Shown: positions 47,239 through 56,548 of the stretch, piece by piece
How the letters are laid out: each line of letters starts with the position of its first letter
Position numbering within the stretch: position 1 is the first letter of the stretch
Assembly (NCBI RefSeq): GCF_000020945.1
Contig: NC_011295.1
Coordinates: 1,360,913-1,424,912 of the forward strand
Direction of reading: 5' to 3'
Length of the DNA stretch: 64,000 bases
From: Coprothermobacter proteolyticus DSM 5265
GTDB lineage: Bacteria; Coprothermobacterota; Coprothermobacteria; Coprothermobacterales; Coprothermobacteraceae
Translations under genes and position numbers: made by a program
Notes under the pieces: generated by a model
Database searches by the model: none
What the model saw: only the letters and a program-made list of their open reading frames with translations
Told to the model about the DNA's origin: nothing

Positions 47239-47279
47239 AAAACAAAAAGACCCTCTGAAAAAGAGGGCCTTTTTGTTTT
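47239..47279 (+). terminator. Terminator of the protease gene
   Basis: A long stem (AAAACAAAAAG and CCCTCT with complements AGAGGG and CTTTTTGTTTT) with a small loop; the right arm doubles as the T tract. Confidence 0.85.
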
Positions 47280-47629
47280 ACAACTGAGAAAGTTTACTCA
47301 TGTTCTTAGCCTTAAAAAAATCAGATCTTGTTTGAGTAAAGTTTCTCAGTATTTTGCTGTCTTTCTTACCTCTCCCCCTGTTGGGTCGCTGCCTCTCAAT
47401 GCATGGCATCATCAAGACGTGCGAAACCAATGATGATACCCCTAAATAAGAAAGCGACAAAGCCAGTAAAACTCAACTGCAAAATAGCAAAAATAGCCCG
47501 TTTCCCGATTTTCGCGACCAGATAAAATTGGGTTCTTGATGGTTTTCTATAAAGGGGCTGCCGTTGACATTGAGGTGATTCACACCTTAACATACCGACG
47601 AGACTGCCCAGCTCACTGTTTTCGCCATT

Positions 47630-47747
47630 GCCATAACTTTACTGAAAACTACCACAATAGTCTATCTGAATCAGCTTTACTACGCAGAGGGACTCTCGCT
47701 TCTTTTCAGAACAGCGTTGCCAGGAGAACCTCTCGTTGAGTCATCAG
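47630..47747 (+). pseudogene. Decayed fragment of the 38982-39707 membrane-protein gene
   Basis: In translation, GTCTATCTGAATCAGCTTTA and what follows give VYLNQLYYAEGLSL, matching VYLRQLYYPEGLTL of the intact protein. GAGTCATCAGGAAAGCTAGCC matches GAGTCATCGAGGGAGTTAGC. The similarity stops at 47747, where an inverted copy of the last bases begins. The upstream part (from about 47536) does not clearly align. Confidence 0.65.
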
Positions 47748-47775
47748 GAAAGCTAGCCTCTGATGACTCAACGAG
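47732..47775. repeat. Perfect 16-bp inverted repeat at the end of the decayed fragment
   Basis: CTCGTTGAGTCATCAG (47732-47747) and its exact complement (47760-47775) flank a 12-base loop. The left arm is part of the decayed gene; the right arm is an inverted copy of it. No T tract follows, so it is probably not a terminator. Confidence 0.7.
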
Positions 47776-47865
47776 CATGATGCCCTGTTCCCATGGCATC
47801 CTTCTTTAAGCTATAGTTCTATTTCAAATTACCTGAGGTTAAGCCTACGCACTTTGAACATTGCC

Positions 47866-48696
47866 TTAGTGCATCTTCAAGCTCTTAAACCTCTCAGCGT
47901 TAGCCTTGATTGCTACTTCCACAGGAATTCTCTCCATGCTTGAAGCGCCGAAGAATCCAACGATACCTTTTGTGTGGTCGAAAATGTACTGTGCATCCTC
48001 AGGCTCGGCAATAGGGCCACCGTGGCAAATAACCATGACATTGGGGTTCACGCTCTTTGCCGCATCATGTATGGCTTGAATACGCTGTGCACAGTCATCC
48101 AGTGTTAATGCTGTTCTTGCTCCAATAGCACCTTTGGTTGTCAAGCCCATATGAGCTACAATAACGTCTGCACCTGCTTTGGTCATTTCTATGGCATCGT
48201 TTTCATTGAAGACATAAGGACAAGTGAGAAGATCCATATCGTGTGCCATGGCGATCATCTCTACCTCTTTGTAGTAACCCATATCTGTTTCTTCCAAATT
48301 CTGACGGAATTGACCATCAATTAGACCCACTGTTGGAAAGTTTTGAACACCGGTAAATCCGATATCTTTTATTTGTTTGAGGAAATTCTTCATTATTTTG
48401 AATGGATCTGTCCCGTTAACACCAGCCAAAACCGCTGAATTTTCTGCAATGGGTAGCACTTCATTTGCCATCTCCAGAACGATCTGGTTCGCATCACCGT
48501 AAGCTAATAGACCTGCCAAAGAGCCTCTGCCAGCCATTCTGTAACGACCTGAGTTGTAAATGATAATTAAATCAACACCACCTGCCAAAGTAAACTTAGC
48601 AGAAATACCTGTACCTGCACCCGCACCGATGATGGGGCGCCCACTCTTAACTTGTGACTGCAATCTTTCTAATGCAGTCTTCCTGTCAATTGCCAT
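47866..48696 (-). CDS. Phosphoenolpyruvate-hydrolase-family TIM-barrel protein
   Basis: 276 residues, a complete TIM-barrel. Glycine-rich [12 protein letters not shown] is near residue 24, with [25 protein letters not shown] and [11 protein letters not shown] further on. Bacterial members always seem to accompany a Tm-1-like ATP-binding protein, and in plants and fungi the two are fused. The substrate is not established. It follows its partner gene by 14 bases. Confidence 0.8.
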   Translation of the reverse strand: MAIDRKTALERLQSQVKSGRPIIGAGAGTGISAKFTLAGGVDLIIIYNSGRYRMAGRGSLAGLLAYGDANQIVLEMANEVLPIAENSAVLAGVNGTDPFKIMKNFLKQIKDIGFTGVQNFPTVGLIDGQFRQNLEETDMGYYKEVEMIAMAHDMDLLTCPYVFNENDAIEMTKAGADVIVAHMGLTTKGAIGARTALTLDDCAQRIQAIHDAAKSVNPNVMVICHGGPIAEPEDAQYIFDHTKGIVGFFGASSMERIPVEVAIKANAERFKSLKMH

Positions 48697-48710
48697 TCTG
48701 TTTCCTCCCT

Positions 48711-49943
48711 TTACTTACTAAACCTATTTCGAATCAACTGGAGCAAGGCATTTGCCATGGCTTCAGCAAATTCCGGATCGTTAATGTGGTAATCCAGTTC
48801 TCTAACTTCAATATCAGTTCTTAAGTTTTTCTTTAGCGTCTCAAACAAAGCCGTATCAGCTTCAGGGTCATAGAAAGGCATGCCTTCTTTATCTATGCCA
48901 GACACACCTTTAAGCGGCAGGAATACCACAATAGGCCCTTTGGCCTGATTCAGCTTTTGCGCGATTATTTCCCCAAGTTTGCGGTTTTCTTCTACTGTTG
49001 TCCTCATCAGTGTGACTGAAGGATTGTGCACATGCAGTTTTCTTGACCTAAATTTCTCTGGAACGGTGTCCATGGGACCAAAATTGACCATGTCCAAGGC
49101 GCCTACAGAAACAACTTGTGGTATCCCTTTTTTAGCTGCAGCATCCAGCCTGGTAGGCCCAGCTGATAATACCCCTCCAACCAATTCATCAGCCCATTCT
49201 GTGGTAGTTATGTCAGCCACTGCATCTATAAAACCACTCTCTATCAAACTTTCCATTGCCCTTCCACCAGTTCCTGTGGCGTGGAATACAAGTACTTCAC
49301 AGCCATTTTCTTCCAGAACGGAGCGAACTTTTTCTACACAAGGAGTAGTAAGTCCAAACATGGTTGCTGCTACGAGAGGTTTCTCTTCTTTGGTGGATTC
49401 AAAATCCTTAGGTACTTCTGCCTCCACCATTCCACATATGGCACCTGCGGCATTAGCAAGTATGCGTGATGAAAGCCTGTTTATGCCTGAAATATCGACG
49501 ACCGAGTACATCATGGTGACATCCTTAATGTCCACGTAAGGCCTGGTATCACCAGAAGCCATAGTAGAAACCATTAATTTTGGAACTCCAACAGGTAGCG
49601 CACGCATAGCTGGTGTAGCCAGAGAAGTCCCGCCTGAACCACCCAAACTTAAGATTCCATCGATTTTACCTTCCTGGTAAAGCTCTTCGACTAAAACAGT
49701 TGCACCTTTGGCCATTGCTTCAATAGCGACACCTCTGTCAGTTTTAGCAAGCTCCTCAATGGTGTAACCTGCTTTCTTTGCTACCTCATCTCTGGAAATA
49801 TCTGGCGTAGTTTTTGGTTCACCAATAATGCCTGCATCAATTAAAAGCGTATTATGTCCACGGCTTTCTATAATTCTCTTAACATACTCGAATTCCTTGC
49901 CTTTAGTGTCAAGTGTCCCCAGTAAAACAATTGTCTTACTCAT
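48711..49943 (-). CDS. Tm-1-like ATP-binding domain protein (UPF0261 family)
   Basis: About 410 residues. The start [17 protein letters not shown] is the hallmark of this family. [13 protein letters not shown] and [12 protein letters not shown] are the conserved glycine-rich stretches. The plant relative Tm-1 binds ATP and inhibits a viral replicase; the bacterial role is unknown, though pairing with a PEP-hydrolase-like TIM-barrel suggests a metabolic enzyme complex. ATG 49943 is supported by AAAGGA upstream and by family alignment; the open frame extends further back. Confidence 0.85.
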   Translation of the reverse strand: MSKTIVLLGTLDTKGKEFEYVKRIIESRGHNTLLIDAGIIGEPKTTPDISRDEVAKKAGYTIEELAKTDRGVAIEAMAKGATVLVEELYQEGKIDGILSLGGSGGTSLATPAMRALPVGVPKLMVSTMASGDTRPYVDIKDVTMMYSVVDISGINRLSSRILANAAGAICGMVEAEVPKDFESTKEEKPLVAATMFGLTTPCVEKVRSVLEENGCEVLVFHATGTGGRAMESLIESGFIDAVADITTTEWADELVGGVLSAGPTRLDAAAKKGIPQVVSVGALDMVNFGPMDTVPEKFRSRKLHVHNPSVTLMRTTVEENRKLGEIIAQKLNQAKGPIVVFLPLKGVSGIDKEGMPFYDPEADTALFETLKKNLRTDIEVRELDYHINDPEFAEAMANALLQLIRNRFSK

Positions 49944-50105
49944 CGCGTCACATCCTTTGCAGGCTTTATTAACCCCCGAAAGCCTCAATAGCTTAAATTC
50001 TATCACTCAAATCGGAAGAATTTATAATGGTCCTATTAGATCATCATAAAGACAAACCTTCGCACTGGTGCTTTATGCACTCCGGCAAGTTATTAGGAAA
50101 ACCAA

Positions 50106-50114
50106 TGCTATAAT
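50106..50114 (+). promoter_or_regulatory. Extended -10 promoter of the ClC gene
   Basis: TG-C-TATAAT: an extended -10 with a perfect hexamer (50109-50114). No good -35 is seen, consistent with an extended -10 promoter. About 50 bases before the start. Confidence 0.5.
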
Positions 50115-50167
50115 CGAATTGCATAAATGCTGACTTGAGCTATGTTTCATGGCTATGGAGGATTACT

Positions 50168-51730
50168 TTGGAAAGCGAAAGAAGTAGCGCTTCAGTATTA
50201 CTAAGTGGTCTGAGTAAACTCAAATGGAATTTGCTTGTCAAAGGTCTTCTTGTGGGCGCGGTTTCGGGTATTTTGGCTGTTCTTTACCGCATTGCCATAG
50301 AATACGGTACGAAAACGTCGTTAGGTATTTACGCTTATTTGAGAGCGCACCCCACTTATATCGCATTATGGATTTTCGTCGTGCTAGCAGGCGGCTTGTT
50401 CGTAGCGTGGTTAGTAGCACTTGAACCCATGGCATCAGGAAGTGGTATTCCACAAGTTGAAGGTGTCGTTCTATTCGGCCTAAAGATGAAATGGCATATG
50501 ATTTTGGTAGTACGTTTTCTCGGTGGCATCTTGTGTAGTTTTTTTGGCTTGTCGTTGGGACGTGAAGGGCCATCTGTTCAGATAGGTGCTGCGGGAGGGC
50601 AAGCTGTGTCGCGTTTGCTTGCTGAGCATGACGCAGAGGAAAATTACTTAATTACCAGTGGTGCAGCTGCAGGTTTGTCAGCAGCATTTAGCGCGCCACT
50701 GTCGGGTGTAATGTTCGCTCTCGAAGAAATTCACAGAAGCTTTTCACCGTTAATACTTGTTTCAGCTTTCGCCGCATCAATTGTTGCCGATTTCATATCC
50801 AAGTACTTCTTTGGTTTAAGACCTGTCTTGCACTTTTATCCCATACCCCAGCTGCCCGTATCTTATTATTGGTATTTGCTACCCGTAGGAATTATCGCTG
50901 GGTTGGTAGGTGCCCTTATGAATGCGACATTACTGAGTTTTCAGCAGTTCTACAAAGGAATTCCTCGACGTATAAGACCATGCGTCGCTATGTTGATTGC
51001 GCTACCCTGCGGCCTTTTTCTGCCACTTGCTTTAGGTGGAGGAAGCGACTTAATTGCTTTGGCAGAAGGAGCAAAAAGCGGAGTTGTAGTGCTAATAATT
51101 TACTTGGTAGTAAAATTGCTTTTCACAAGTGTGAGCTTCGGCAGCGGAGTACCAGGCGGTATCTTCATGCCCATACTAACAGTGGGAGCCCTTTCTGGAA
51201 GTATCTTGTCGCTTACTGCCACCAGGTTTGGCTTCCCCATAGAGTATGTGCCTGTGTTTGCCATATGTGCCATGGCTGGTACCCTTGCTTCATCCGTTAA
51301 AGCCCCCATCACTGCAATCCTTCTCACCGCCGAAATGAGCGGGTCATTGGTCCATACGCTGCCCGTTGCTGCATGTGCTTTCATAGGCTTACTGGTGTCA
51401 GATATTCTAAAAATTGACCCCATATATGAGACATTGCTACAACGTTTCATCGACAGAAACGGCACTACTATGACTGCCAATCGCAGAGGCGGAATAGTGG
51501 AAGTGCCCGTAGAATTTGGGTGTGAAGTCGTAGGCAAAGCCATTAGGGATGTTCAATGGCCACAGGGCATTCTAATCGTAGCAATACGTAGAGGGGCAAA
51601 AGAATTAGTACCTCAGGGTAGTACCGTCATTGTTCCTGGTGATTATCTTATTGCTTTGTGTCCACAAGGTCGCGAACATGAAGCCAAAGAAGCAATGAGA
51701 AAACTCTGCTTAGTACAAAAGGAAAATTAA
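50168..51730 (+). CDS. ClC-family chloride/proton antiporter with C-terminal TrkA-C domain
   Basis: About 520 residues. The three selectivity-filter motifs are present: GSGIPQ, GREGP and GSGVPGG-F-P. Both the external gating Glu (in GREGP) and an internal Glu (in ALEEI) are present, pointing to an H+/Cl- (or fluoride-type) exchanger rather than a channel. The final 70 residues form an RCK-C/TrkA-C-like ligand-binding domain, probably regulatory. TTG 50168 is chosen because GGAGG lies six bases upstream. Confidence 0.9.
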   Translation: MESERSSASVLLSGLSKLKWNLLVKGLLVGAVSGILAVLYRIAIEYGTKTSLGIYAYLRAHPTYIALWIFVVLAGGLFVAWLVALEPMASGSGIPQVEGVVLFGLKMKWHMILVVRFLGGILCSFFGLSLGREGPSVQIGAAGGQAVSRLLAEHDAEENYLITSGAAAGLSAAFSAPLSGVMFALEEIHRSFSPLILVSAFAASIVADFISKYFFGLRPVLHFYPIPQLPVSYYWYLLPVGIIAGLVGALMNATLLSFQQFYKGIPRRIRPCVAMLIALPCGLFLPLALGGGSDLIALAEGAKSGVVVLIIYLVVKLLFTSVSFGSGVPGGIFMPILTVGALSGSILSLTATRFGFPIEYVPVFAICAMAGTLASSVKAPITAILLTAEMSGSLVHTLPVAACAFIGLLVSDILKIDPIYETLLQRFIDRNGTTMTANRRGGIVEVPVEFGCEVVGKAIRDVQWPQGILIVAIRRGAKELVPQGSTVIVPGDYLIALCPQGREHEAKEAMRKLCLVQKEN

Positions 51731-52082
51731 GCAAGCATCGGTGTCTTTACTAGTACCTCTTAACACGGGCTATTTAAAAGAACAAAGTTAACAAATTCTA
51801 AAAAAAGAAAACATATAAAGAACTATCGACAACGTAAACTATCTGCTTATCTGCATATGGTTGCGCCCTCTATTCTTATAACAAATAGCGCAAAGTCCAT
51901 CCATTCACCGTGGTCTTACCCTACTTGTATTTGGAATTTTATTCTCAAGAACTGCTTCAATTTGTATTACCATATAACTAACGCAAAAGAAAACGGGTTC
52001 TTGACAAAAACTTAATCAAAATTGCTTACAAACAGCATTATTCTGTAATTGTGAAATAAATAACGCTTGGGAGGTAATCGTA
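51731..52082. other. Intergenic stretch between ClC and ferredoxin genes
   Basis: About 350 AT-rich bases with no supported gene. A TTGACA near 52000 and a weaker TTGCTT/TGTAAT pair near 52023-52050 may promote the ferredoxin-AOR operon, but neither is convincing. Confidence 0.3.
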
Positions 52083-52487
52083 GTGCCCAAAATACTGAAA
52101 GTGAAAAACATGAACAAATGCATCGGATGCTTTGAATGCATGATAGGTTGCGCATCATTGAACTTCCATAGTCACACGTTAACAAAGAGTGCCATCAGGG
52201 TCAAAACAAAGGGTGGACTTCAGAGCCAGTTCGCAGCTGTCATCTGTGTGGGATGCTCAGATCCCGCCTGTGCAGAAGCGTGCCCCACACAGGCACTAAC
52301 GCCCCGACCAGGAGGTGGCGTCTTATTTGATGCGAAGAAATGTATTGGCTGCGAGAAATGCGTGCCAGCGTGCATTGTGGGAGCCATTGCCATGGACAAG
52401 CAAGCTAAAAAACCCATCATTTGCAAACAATGTGGAGCATGTGTGCAGCTTTGTCCACATGAATGCTTAGCCATGGAGGAGGCGTAA
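52083..52487 (+). CDS. Polyferredoxin (4Fe-4S), partner of the AOR-type oxidoreductase
   Basis: 134 residues, GTG after GGGAGG. Four Cys groups, each of the C-x-x-C-x-x-C-x3-C type or close to it (CIGCFECMIGC, CVGCSDPACAEACP, CIGCEKCVPAC, CKQCGACVQLCP), predict up to four 4Fe-4S clusters, as in the electron-transfer subunits of aldehyde oxidoreductases and related enzymes. It lies 4 bases before the AOR gene and probably carries electrons to or from it. Confidence 0.9.
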   Translation: MPKILKVKNMNKCIGCFECMIGCASLNFHSHTLTKSAIRVKTKGGLQSQFAAVICVGCSDPACAEACPTQALTPRPGGGVLFDAKKCIGCEKCVPACIVGAIAMDKQAKKPIICKQCGACVQLCPHECLAMEEA

Positions 52488-52491
52488 AAAC

Positions 52492-54252
52492 ATGCTCGGA
52501 GCTGATTACATAAGAGTCTTGTATGTGGACTTAACCAAAGAAAAAGTCTCTGTTGAAGAACGAAAAGATCTATTTCATCTGTTAGGTGGAACCGGAGTAG
52601 CAGCAAAGCTACTTGAGGAAAACATGCATCCAGAACTGCCAGCGCTTCATGAGGACCAACCTATCGTGTTTGCCATAGGACCTCTGTCGACGATTTTCCC
52701 CGTCGCCACAAAGACTGTTGCCACATTCATTTCTCCGCTAACAGGCGAATACGGTGAAAGCCATGCTGGTGGTCGCTCCGCTATGGCTATCAGGAATGCT
52801 GGCTACGATGCCATAGTAATAACTGGTAAAGCAAGAAGACCAACTTACCTGAGCATTTCTGATCATTCTGTTGACTTCAAAGATGCCCGTGGCTTGTGGG
52901 GCTTGGGTGTTGATGAAGTAGGAAGGATTATTAGAGAGCGTGAAGGTATACCAGGCAAACGCAGCATCATGCGTATTGGTGTGTCGGGAGAAAACTTAGT
53001 TAGTTTCGCTGGGGTAAACGTGGACACTTACAGACACTTTGGAAGGCTAGGCCTGGGAGCCGTATTTGGAAGCAAACAGTTGAAAGCCATTGCCATCACA
53101 GGCGAAACAGACATTCCCGTAAGTAACTTCAAAGACTACTACACCACCTTTCGTTGGCTCTATAAAAAGGTAGTAGAAACTGATCTCATGGCGAAGTATC
53201 ACGAGATTGGAACTCCCATAAACATTAAGGTGCTTAACGCAATTAACTCTCTACCTACTAAAAACCTACAGCAGTCCACATTTGAGTACGCTGATGCCAT
53301 CTCTGGCGAAACTTTCGCAGAGCAAACACTGGTGAGAAAAGTATCCTGTGTGGGTTGTCCTATTGGCTGCATTCACGTAGGTCAGTTCAGAAGGCTATTT
53401 GATAAAGGCTATGAGTATGAATCATTGGCGGTATCCTACGACCACGAACTCATATATGCACTAGGCAGTTTGCTGGGAACAACCTCAGCTAGTGAAGTTT
53501 TGGAGCTTATCGATGAGGTAGAAGAAACCGGTTTGGATGCTATGAGCACTGGTGTTGTCTTAGCTTGGGCAACTGAAGCCTTACAAAAAGGGCTGATCAG
53601 CATGGACCAGACCATAGCGCCCTTGGAATTTGGAAATACGGACAGTTACAAGAAAGCTATACACTACCTCGCCGAAAAAACTAACGATTTTTACAGCACT
53701 CTGGGAATGGGCTTAGCTAAAGCCACAGAAGTTTATGGAGGCAAAGATTTTGCATTGGTTTATGGTGGCAACGAAATGGCTGGATATCACACAGGCTACG
53801 CCTTTACACTTGGACAAACAGTGGGAGCAAGACACTCACACTTGTGCAACGCAGGTTACCAGTACGACCAAAGCGCTAAAGAGTTAAACGATGAAGAAAT
53901 TGTAGATTATTTGATAAAGGAAGAGAAAGAAAGATGCATGCTCACATCTTTGGTGATCTGCTTGTTTGCTCGGAAGGTATACGACAGAGAAACAGTGCTA
54001 AGAGCCCTAAACTCCATCGGCATACCATTCACTAATGACGATCTAACCAAGACCGCCGAAGAAACGTTCTTTACCAGATTACGCATAAAACAAAAACTGG
54101 GTTACTCACTGGAGAACGAAAGATTTCCTAAAAGGGCCTTTGAAACACCTACGCGTTGGGGGAAAATGGACGAAGAGCGCATGAACAAACTGCTTAAGAT
54201 GTATGTACAAAGGCTTCAATCAGAATATGAGAATTACAGTTCAAATAAATGA
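52492..54252 (+). CDS. aor: Aldehyde:ferredoxin oxidoreductase (tungsten/molybdenum pterin enzyme)
   Basis: 586 residues, usual AOR length. The N-terminal pterin-binding domain includes GGTGVAAKLL, ISPLTGEYGESHAGG and RNAGYDAI. CVGCPIGC (near residue 283) with a later Cys in VICLF binds the 4Fe-4S cluster. AORs oxidise aldehydes to acids with ferredoxin as acceptor and typically use tungsten; in amino acid fermenters they clear aldehydes from 2-keto acids. The exact aldehyde is unknown. It follows its ferredoxin gene closely and precedes a MoaD-like gene. Confidence 0.92.
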   Translation: MLGADYIRVLYVDLTKEKVSVEERKDLFHLLGGTGVAAKLLEENMHPELPALHEDQPIVFAIGPLSTIFPVATKTVATFISPLTGEYGESHAGGRSAMAIRNAGYDAIVITGKARRPTYLSISDHSVDFKDARGLWGLGVDEVGRIIREREGIPGKRSIMRIGVSGENLVSFAGVNVDTYRHFGRLGLGAVFGSKQLKAIAITGETDIPVSNFKDYYTTFRWLYKKVVETDLMAKYHEIGTPINIKVLNAINSLPTKNLQQSTFEYADAISGETFAEQTLVRKVSCVGCPIGCIHVGQFRRLFDKGYEYESLAVSYDHELIYALGSLLGTTSASEVLELIDEVEETGLDAMSTGVVLAWATEALQKGLISMDQTIAPLEFGNTDSYKKAIHYLAEKTNDFYSTLGMGLAKATEVYGGKDFALVYGGNEMAGYHTGYAFTLGQTVGARHSHLCNAGYQYDQSAKELNDEEIVDYLIKEEKERCMLTSLVICLFARKVYDRETVLRALNSIGIPFTNDDLTKTAEETFFTRLRIKQKLGYSLENERFPKRAFETPTRWGKMDEERMNKLLKMYVQRLQSEYENYSSNK

Positions 54253-54451
54253 TTACTTTAATCGCTACGGTGTCCGCTCTGGAGAAATAGAACTTCCAGC
54301 TGGCGCCACCGTAGCTGATCTCTTAAAAAGTTTAGGCATACCGCTCTCGGAAATAGGCTTTGTAGTGCGTAATAGTACCGTACTAAAAGAAACAGAACAG
54401 CTACGAGATGGCGACGTAGTACTAATACTTCCTTTTGTGTTAGGCGGCTAA
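54227..54451 (+). CDS. MoaD/ThiS-family sulfur carrier protein
   Basis: 74 residues, a ubiquitin-like fold ending in Gly-Gly (VLGG), the site of thiocarboxylate formation. It overlaps the end of the AOR gene by 26 bases. MoaD proteins donate sulfur for the dithiolene of the pterin cofactor, so this copy probably serves the tungstopterin of the adjacent AOR. The ThiS alternative (thiamine) is less likely in this context. Confidence 0.85.
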   Translation: MRITVQINDYFNRYGVRSGEIELPAGATVADLLKSLGIPLSEIGFVVRNSTVLKETEQLRDGDVVLILPFVLGG

Positions 54452-54452
54452 G

Positions 54453-55691
54453 TCACAATTTTTGGCTTTTTGACAAATAGTTCTCAAATACTTCTTCGGG
54501 TACCATGCTACCGCCTGTGAGCCAGACCATGTGAACACCATCACCTACGATGCCATACAACCCAGCATTGGCCGAAGGTTCAGTTTTTATGCCTTCCTTG
54601 TCCCAGAGCCAGCGTACCATGTCAAGCATGAACTCATCAGGGACCGTGAACACTCCATCGATGAGATGCATCATCCAAGAAGTAGTCAGCTTTGATGCTC
54701 GACCCACGGCCAAACCGTCAGCCACGGTTATTCCATCCAGGCCAACGTCGCTCACGCTGATGTCACTTAGCTTGCCAGTAGCCAAAGCAAGTAGCATGCA
54801 GGGGCTGTGCGTGGGCTCAGCAAAATAGACTTCTACTCTGTCGCCCAAAGTTGCCTTCAAACCGAAGGCTATGCCGCCAGGAGCACCGCCCACTCCACAA
54901 GGAATGTACACCTTTAGGTTTTTGCCTGTTTCATCTAGAAGTGGTCGAATCTGTGGCGCCAGTCTTAAACCAGCCACGGCATAACCCAGGAACAATATGA
55001 CAGACTCCTCATCATCCACAAAGTGCGCTTTTGGATTACTGCTGGCTATTTGGCGTGCCTGAGCTACTGCTGAAGAATAATCGCCTTCGTGTTCCACAAC
55101 GCGTGCTCCTAGACTGCGAAGTTTTTCCTTTTTCCAAGCGGCAGCTTCCTTGGACATATGCACTTCCACATTGAAACCAAAGGCACGCCCCATGATTCCA
55201 ATGCTGAGCCCCAGATTTCCTGTGGAACCCACAACTAGTGAGTAGCCGCTGAAAACGTTACGCGCCTCTGGAGTAAGCAAAGCACGGTAGTCGCTATCTA
55301 GGGTTATAACGCCCTCCTGTAGAGCCACCTGCTCAGCAAACCACAGTACCTCGTATATGCCACCGCGGGCTTTCACAGAGCCTGATATGGGAAGGTAGTT
55401 ATCCAACTTTGCGTAAACGGGGCCTGAAAAGCTCTCCAGCGTTATACCCTTTAACTCCTCTGCGTGCTTCAGTTCTGTATGCGAACTTTCTATGATGCCA
55501 TCATTTGTTTCTGGAAAAAGCTCCTTTATGGCTGGTGCAAAACGCTGCAAACGTTTCTCTGCATCTTCAATGTCCATCAAGCCCAAAGGGATATGCTTCA
55601 AAGCTTTTGTTGTTTCTTCTTTGTTCGGGTTACGCCAGAAAACTGGCTGGTACGTTTTTATCTTGTTTAACAAGAACTCATCAGCATTCAT
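54453..55691 (-). CDS. dsdA: D-serine ammonia-lyase (D-serine dehydratase)
   Basis: About 412 residues. The PLP lysine is in SGSVKARGG near residue 105, the glycine loop in GSTGNLGLSIG near 155, and EPTHSP and GVGGAPGG are characteristic of DsdA. It converts D-serine to pyruvate and ammonia. The ATG at 55691 lies 7 bases after the stop of the PfkB kinase gene. Its start is supported by AAAGG, although spacing is short; GGAGG lies further up within the kinase gene. Confidence 0.88.
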   Translation of the reverse strand: MNADEFLLNKIKTYQPVFWRNPNKEETTKALKHIPLGLMDIEDAEKRLQRFAPAIKELFPETNDGIIESSHTELKHAEELKGITLESFSGPVYAKLDNYLPISGSVKARGGIYEVLWFAEQVALQEGVITLDSDYRALLTPEARNVFSGYSLVVGSTGNLGLSIGIMGRAFGFNVEVHMSKEAAAWKKEKLRSLGARVVEHEGDYSSAVAQARQIASSNPKAHFVDDEESVILFLGYAVAGLRLAPQIRPLLDETGKNLKVYIPCGVGGAPGGIAFGLKATLGDRVEVYFAEPTHSPCMLLALATGKLSDISVSDVGLDGITVADGLAVGRASKLTTSWMMHLIDGVFTVPDEFMLDMVRWLWDKEGIKTEPSANAGLYGIVGDGVHMVWLTGGSMVPEEVFENYLSKSQKL

Positions 55692-55698
55692 GATCCTT

Positions 55699-56511
55699 TC
55701 AGAAATACCTCCTTTCAAAATCGGTAGCAACCCACCTGCTGGCTTCCGCTGAAGCCTTTCGGCAAGCTTCTACCAAGGCTGCACCCTTTGAGACCTCAGC
55801 TATGAAGACGCCGTTAAAGCAGTCTCCTGCTCCCAAGGTGCTTACCACTTCCACTTGAGGCGCTTCAACATGGACACCATCCACAGTGGCTCCTCTGCTA
55901 CCTTGCTTCACCACCACGTGCTTGTAATAGTAGTCAGTTTTTGCTAAGATTTCCATTTCATGTTCATTAGCAAAGAGAAAGTCGTAACCGCGTGTCATCT
56001 GCAAGAAGGTACTTAAGTGCTGCTTAAGTGGCTCATAGGAAGCGGCATCCACAGAAAGAACGGCTCCATTGCTTTTAGCTTTAGCAGTCAGCTCCTGAAC
56101 CACTTTAGAACTCTCAGGGTGAAATAAAGCATAACCGCTGATGTGAAGCCAATCAATGTCCACCTCAGGAACACTTATGTAACTGCGAGCCACATTGGGA
56201 GAACTCCACATGTTTCGCTCGCCTTTCTCATGACGCACCAGCAGTGTACCCGTGAAGCCCTCCTTTTGCGTGAGCAGCATATTGATACCGTAGCGCTGCC
56301 CAGCCTCCATAAAAAACCCATAGCCACCATCAGTGCCCACACAGCCTAAGATTCCCACATTAGATCCCCAGCGTGCAGCATGACGAGCAGTATTGAACGC
56401 GGAACCGCCAGGAACCACCAGAGCCCTTGCTTGTGCATCTGACGCATAGACTTTTGGAGCTTCCTCAAAAATTAACACATCCATGAGCACATCTCCGTAA
56501 ATTAGGACCAT
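55699..56511 (-). CDS. PfkB-family sugar kinase, possible pseudouridine kinase
   Basis: About 270 residues. The N-terminal GDVLMDVLIF, the VPGGSAFNTA glycine stretch and the C-terminal catalytic loop TLGAGDCFNG (Asp as base) are family signatures. It is divergent from psuG, and PsuK kinases, which make pseudouridine 5'-phosphate for PsuG, belong to this family, so pseudouridine is a reasonable guess. ATG 56511 is required by the conserved N-terminus. It has no ribosome binding site, but TACAAT lies about six bases upstream, so a leaderless mRNA is plausible. Confidence 0.8.
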   Translation of the reverse strand: MVLIYGDVLMDVLIFEEAPKVYASDAQARALVVPGGSAFNTARHAARWGSNVGILGCVGTDGGYGFFMEAGQRYGINMLLTQKEGFTGTLLVRHEKGERNMWSSPNVARSYISVPEVDIDWLHISGYALFHPESSKVVQELTAKAKSNGAVLSVDAASYEPLKQHLSTFLQMTRGYDFLFANEHEMEILAKTDYYYKHVVVKQGSRGATVDGVHVEAPQVEVVSTLGAGDCFNGVFIAEVSKGAALVEACRKASAEASRWVATDFERRYF

Positions 56512-56548
56512 ACTATAATTGTAGTGCTTAAAGAGGAGGTATGAAAAT

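Noticed and set aside
47536-47739. 67-codon plus-strand frame as a real gene
   Set aside because: It mixes unrelated sequence with an out-of-frame fragment of the membrane-protein family; reported as a pseudogene instead.
48979-49539. 186-codon plus-strand frame
   Set aside because: Antisense shadow of the Tm-1-like gene.
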